DNA of 7,952 nucleotides from JBLNCE01 sp050260415 (GTDB lineage: Bacteria > Bacillota > UBA4882 > JAAYXC01): NCBI GenBank assembly GCA_050260415.1, contig JBLNCE010000155.1, positions 1 to 7,952 on the forward strand. Direction: 5' to 3'. Positions 5,998 through 7,952 of this stretch are shown here, one piece after another. Positions within the stretch are counted from its first letter, which is position 1, and every line of letters begins with the position of its first letter. A program made the position numbers and the translations under genes. Below the pieces are notes generated by a model, which made no database searches, was not told the DNA's origin, and was given only the letters and a program-made list of their open reading frames with translations.

Positions 5998-7692
5998 CTA
6001 GCGCCGGATCCCATTGATGATTCGTTCCAGTTCCCAGTAGGCCAGTTTGGGCCGGCGGTACTCATCCACCACGCCTTTGTTGTTAAAGCTGCGCGCCCGG
6101 TTTCCTTCCATCTCCTGCGCGCTGCGGATGTCACAAAACTGCCAGATGTAGAAACCGGCGATCCCCGGATCCCCCGCGAAGAGCTTTATCGCATATTCCA
6201 GCAGCTCCCGCTGGTATTGCTCGCTCCATTTCCGGCTCTCGAAACCCGTATCGCCGTATATTCCGGCCGCGCCGAATTCGGAGACGACCAGGGGGCGATC
6301 CGCAAGGCCTTCTTGCCGCAGCTTGGCCCGCAGCGCGTCCAGATGCGCCGGCCAGTCCCGATACGTGCCACGGTACCAACCGAAGTAGCGGTTGACGCTG
6401 ATCACGTCCGCAAAGGAGAAACACCGATCCGCCAGATCCTTGTCTGAAGCATAGGTGATGAGACGGGTGGGATCGAGCGCGCGTACCGCGCGGGCAAAGG
6501 CCTCGGTTATCTCGTAGCCGGCCTCGCAGGTCGTGTCGATCTCGTTATGCAATCCCCAGAGGATGATGCATGGATGGTGCCGGTCGCGTTCGACCATCGC
6601 CCGGTGAAAAGCCAGCCCCCGCTCAAGCACCAATTGATTCTTGAGCGCTTCCTCCGGAAATCCCCACATCGGGATCTCCTCCCAGAGAAGCATGCCTTCC
6701 GCGTCGCAAAGGTCCAAGAAAGCTTCGCTGTTGGGATAATGCGAGCAGCGAATCGTGTTGCAGCCGAGCTTTCTTATGATCTCGAGATCCTTCTTCATCA
6801 GCTTTTGCGGAAAGGCAAAACCCCAATCCGGATGGTCCTCATGCCGGTTGACGCCTTTCAGGAAGACCGGCCGCCCGTTCAGCAGGATCCGGCCTTTCTC
6901 TGCGCGCACTTCGCGGAAGCCGATCCGTTCCGCGAGGTCGTCCTGACCGAGCACGAGCCGGATTTCATAGAGGCGGGGATGATCAAGGTCCCACCGCTCG
7001 ATGCCGTCCAGCTTCAGCCCCTCGACGCGAAGGCGATTCTCCCCCGGCGCCAGCGTGACTTCCCGCTGGTGCAGGATTTTGTCGTCGGCGAAGATCGTGA
7101 AGGCCGCGGTGGCCGCGCCATCTGAGAGGTTCTCGGCGACCGCTTCGACCGTGAGGTCGGCTTGATCCGCTCCGGTCAGCGTGTAATCGATCCGGCACTC
7201 CCTCTGCCAGAGATCGGCTAGCTCCATCACTTCAACGCTTCGAATGATCCCGCCGTAATGGAACCAATCCACACGCGCGAGGGGGATGGTATCGACCGCG
7301 TTATGCCTGTTATCCACCCGCACGGTCAGCGTATGCTCTCCCTGGCGCACCCCGCGCACGGTGAACCCGAACTTCATGAAACCGCCGTAATGATAGCCGA
7401 GATGGCGTCCGTCCAGGTAGACGTCGGCCTCGGTATTGACCCCGTGGAAGACCAACCTCAGATTGGCGGCGTCCGACCGAAAAGTGGTCCGATACCAAGC
7501 CACGCCTTCGTAATGATAGAGACCAAGTTCGTTATTCCAGCACGAGGGGACGAAATGACGGTCGGCTCCGGCGGGAAAGCTCTCGAACCAGCGCTCCGTT
7601 TTCCCCCGGTCTTCCGGGTCCGTCACGAACTGCCACTGGCCGTCGAGGTACCGATGGCGGCGCAGGCGGTGCGTTTCAAAAAGACGATGCAT
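5998..7692 (-). CDS. GH2 beta-glucuronidase-like glycoside hydrolase
   Basis: This 564-residue enzyme should hydrolyse a beta-glycoside, probably a glucuronide, in the cytoplasm. It has the GH2 order: jelly-roll sugar-binding domain (about 1-155, with WYRTTF and GVNTEADVYLDG), immunoglobulin-like domain (about 160-260), and catalytic barrel (about 265-560, with LKGVNRHEDHP at 278-288). Glu384 in GLHNEID is the likely acid/base and Glu472 in VVSEFGA the nucleophile. N537-x-K539 in SFNNKG matches the NxK motif that contacts the glucuronate carboxylate in characterised glucuronidases, followed by the usual RRPK. It is slightly shorter than E. coli UidA (about 600 residues) and lacks extra C-terminal domains. 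No signal peptide. AAAGGAGT lies close upstream of the ATG at 7692. It is first in the four-gene cluster. A galacturonidase or other beta-glycosidase is the alternative. Confidence 0.92.
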   Translation of the reverse strand: MHRLFETHRLRRHRYLDGQWQFVTDPEDRGKTERWFESFPAGADRHFVPSCWNNELGLYHYEGVAWYRTTFRSDAANLRLVFHGVNTEADVYLDGRHLGYHYGGFMKFGFTVRGVRQGEHTLTVRVDNRHNAVDTIPLARVDWFHYGGIIRSVEVMELADLWQRECRIDYTLTGADQADLTVEAVAENLSDGAATAAFTIFADDKILHQREVTLAPGENRLRVEGLKLDGIERWDLDHPRLYEIRLVLGQDDLAERIGFREVRAEKGRILLNGRPVFLKGVNRHEDHPDWGFAFPQKLMKKDLEIIRKLGCNTIRCSHYPNSEAFLDLCDAEGMLLWEEIPMWGFPEEALKNQLVLERGLAFHRAMVERDRHHPCIILWGLHNEIDTTCEAGYEITEAFARAVRALDPTRLITYASDKDLADRCFSFADVISVNRYFGWYRGTYRDWPAHLDALRAKLRQEGLADRPLVVSEFGAAGIYGDTGFESRKWSEQYQRELLEYAIKLFAGDPGIAGFYIWQFCDIRSAQEMEGNRARSFNNKGVVDEYRRPKLAYWELERIINGIRR

Positions 7693-7741
7693 ATAATGAC
7701 TCCTTTCTTTACTCCACTTTACATTCTAGCCGAGAAGCCGT
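7693..7741 (-). promoter_or_regulatory. Leader and possible promoter of the GH2 operon
   Basis: The minus-strand leader carries a strong Shine-Dalgarno site (AAAGGAGT, plus positions 7699-7706) seven bases before the ATG. A possible -10 box TAGAAT lies at 7723-7728. At a 17-bp spacing upstream is CTTATA, which falls inside the terminal inverted repeat and is a poor -35. If this promoter is real, the element's end contributes part of it. The evidence is weak for the promoter and good for the ribosome binding site. Confidence 0.35.
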
Positions 7742-7761
7742 GTCGTATAAGCTTTCATATG
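7742..7761 (+). repeat. Terminal inverted repeat of the palindrome element, other end
   Basis: GTCGTATAAGCTTTCATATG matches the reverse complement of 644-663 at 18 of 20 positions. It lies 49 bp before the start codon of the GH2 gene. Just inside is GTCCTTAT (7766-7773), whose inverted partner ATAAGGAC sits just outside the other end at 677-684, so the two ends are related but not simple mirror images. Confidence 0.7.
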
Positions 7762-7952
7762 ACAAGTCCTTATGGCAGATATGTGGGTCTGCGCCGGGTG
7801 CGCCGGTGCGGCCTGCCTGCTTTGGACCATCCTGGTCGTCGCAGGCTTTGGCCCATCGTGGGCCTTAGATGGGCTGCGCATCTCGTCGTTGTCGGCCGTT
7901 TTCGTGCTCGACGGACGCGAGTACGTCTGCGCGCGAAAACGTCTCAGGTCCA
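7762..7952. repeat. Palindrome array, part at the right end of the window
   Basis: This is the beginning of the same element as 1-663. It holds no supported gene. After a CATAT/ATATG stem (7756-7782) come a GC-rich stretch with GCCGG repeats (7792-7812) and the palindrome GACCA-TCC-TGGTC (7826-7838), identical in sequence to 297-309, then the terminal-repeat palindromes. Joined to 1-663 it gives an element of about 753 bp. Confidence 0.75.
7832..7952. repeat. 121-bp direct terminal repeat, right copy
   Basis: These bases are identical to 1-121. Removing one copy and joining the ends gives a 7,831-bp circle in which the palindrome element is complete and has both inverted repeats, while no gene is interrupted. 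That the join yields a sensible element favours circular or tandem topology over chance, but two flanking direct copies would give the same local sequence. Confidence 0.97.

Noticed and set aside
7735..7742. Target-site duplication flanking the inverted repeats
   Set aside because: The bases outside the two ends do not match each other, so a simple recent insertion cannot be shown.
7772..7952. Plus-strand frame from an ATG at 7772 running off the window and, across the join, to a TAG at 172
   Set aside because: It consists of the palindromes, has no ribosome binding site and resembles no known protein.
1..7952. Plasmid or phage identity of the putative circle
   Set aside because: No replication initiator, partition, mobilisation, integrase or structural phage gene is present, and no iteron or origin was identified; circularity alone does not show an independent replicon.

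Overview
The window is GC-rich bacterial DNA with Shine-Dalgarno-type ribosome binding sites and no plasmid, phage or transposase gene. Bases 1-121 are repeated exactly as 7832-7952. The contig is therefore either a closed 7,831-bp circle (or tandem unit) reported with one overlap, or a gene block flanked by two direct copies of the same element. The gene content (GH2 glucuronidase-like enzyme, UroD-like protein, AAC(3)-like acetyltransferase, an unclassified TIM-barrel-like protein) resembles carbohydrate loci of anaerobic or environmental bacteria such as Planctomycetota, Verrucomicrobiota/Lentisphaerota or Chloroflexota. The sequence does not fix the phylum.

Layout. (1) 7742-7952 joined to 1-663: an apparently non-coding element of about 753 bp when read across the repeat. 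It is bounded by 20-bp terminal inverted repeats (18 of 20 identical) and packed with short palindromes that differ in their arms but mostly share the core CA(N)GGATG/CATCC(N)TG. (2) 729-1619, minus: a 3-hydroxyisobutyrate/6-phosphogluconate dehydrogenase-like enzyme with a DUF1932-type C-terminus. (3) 1900-2757, plus: a ten-helix EamA/DMT-type permease, divergent from the dehydrogenase. (4) 7692 down to 2927, minus: a four-gene cluster of GH2 beta-glucuronidase-like enzyme, unclassified TIM-barrel-like protein, UroD-like protein and AAC(3)-like N-acetyltransferase. The last two overlap by 10 bases.

How it may work together. The four-gene cluster looks like an operon for cytoplasmic processing of a glucuronide or related glycoside. 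None of its proteins shows a signal peptide. The permease and the dehydrogenase could serve uptake or export and oxidation of a hydroxy acid, but this is inference. If the ends join, the order on the minus strand is dehydrogenase, palindrome element, GH2 operon. The element would then be a dehydrogenase 3' region and/or a leader of the GH2 operon. The palindrome element, not the enzymes, is the most unusual part of the window.
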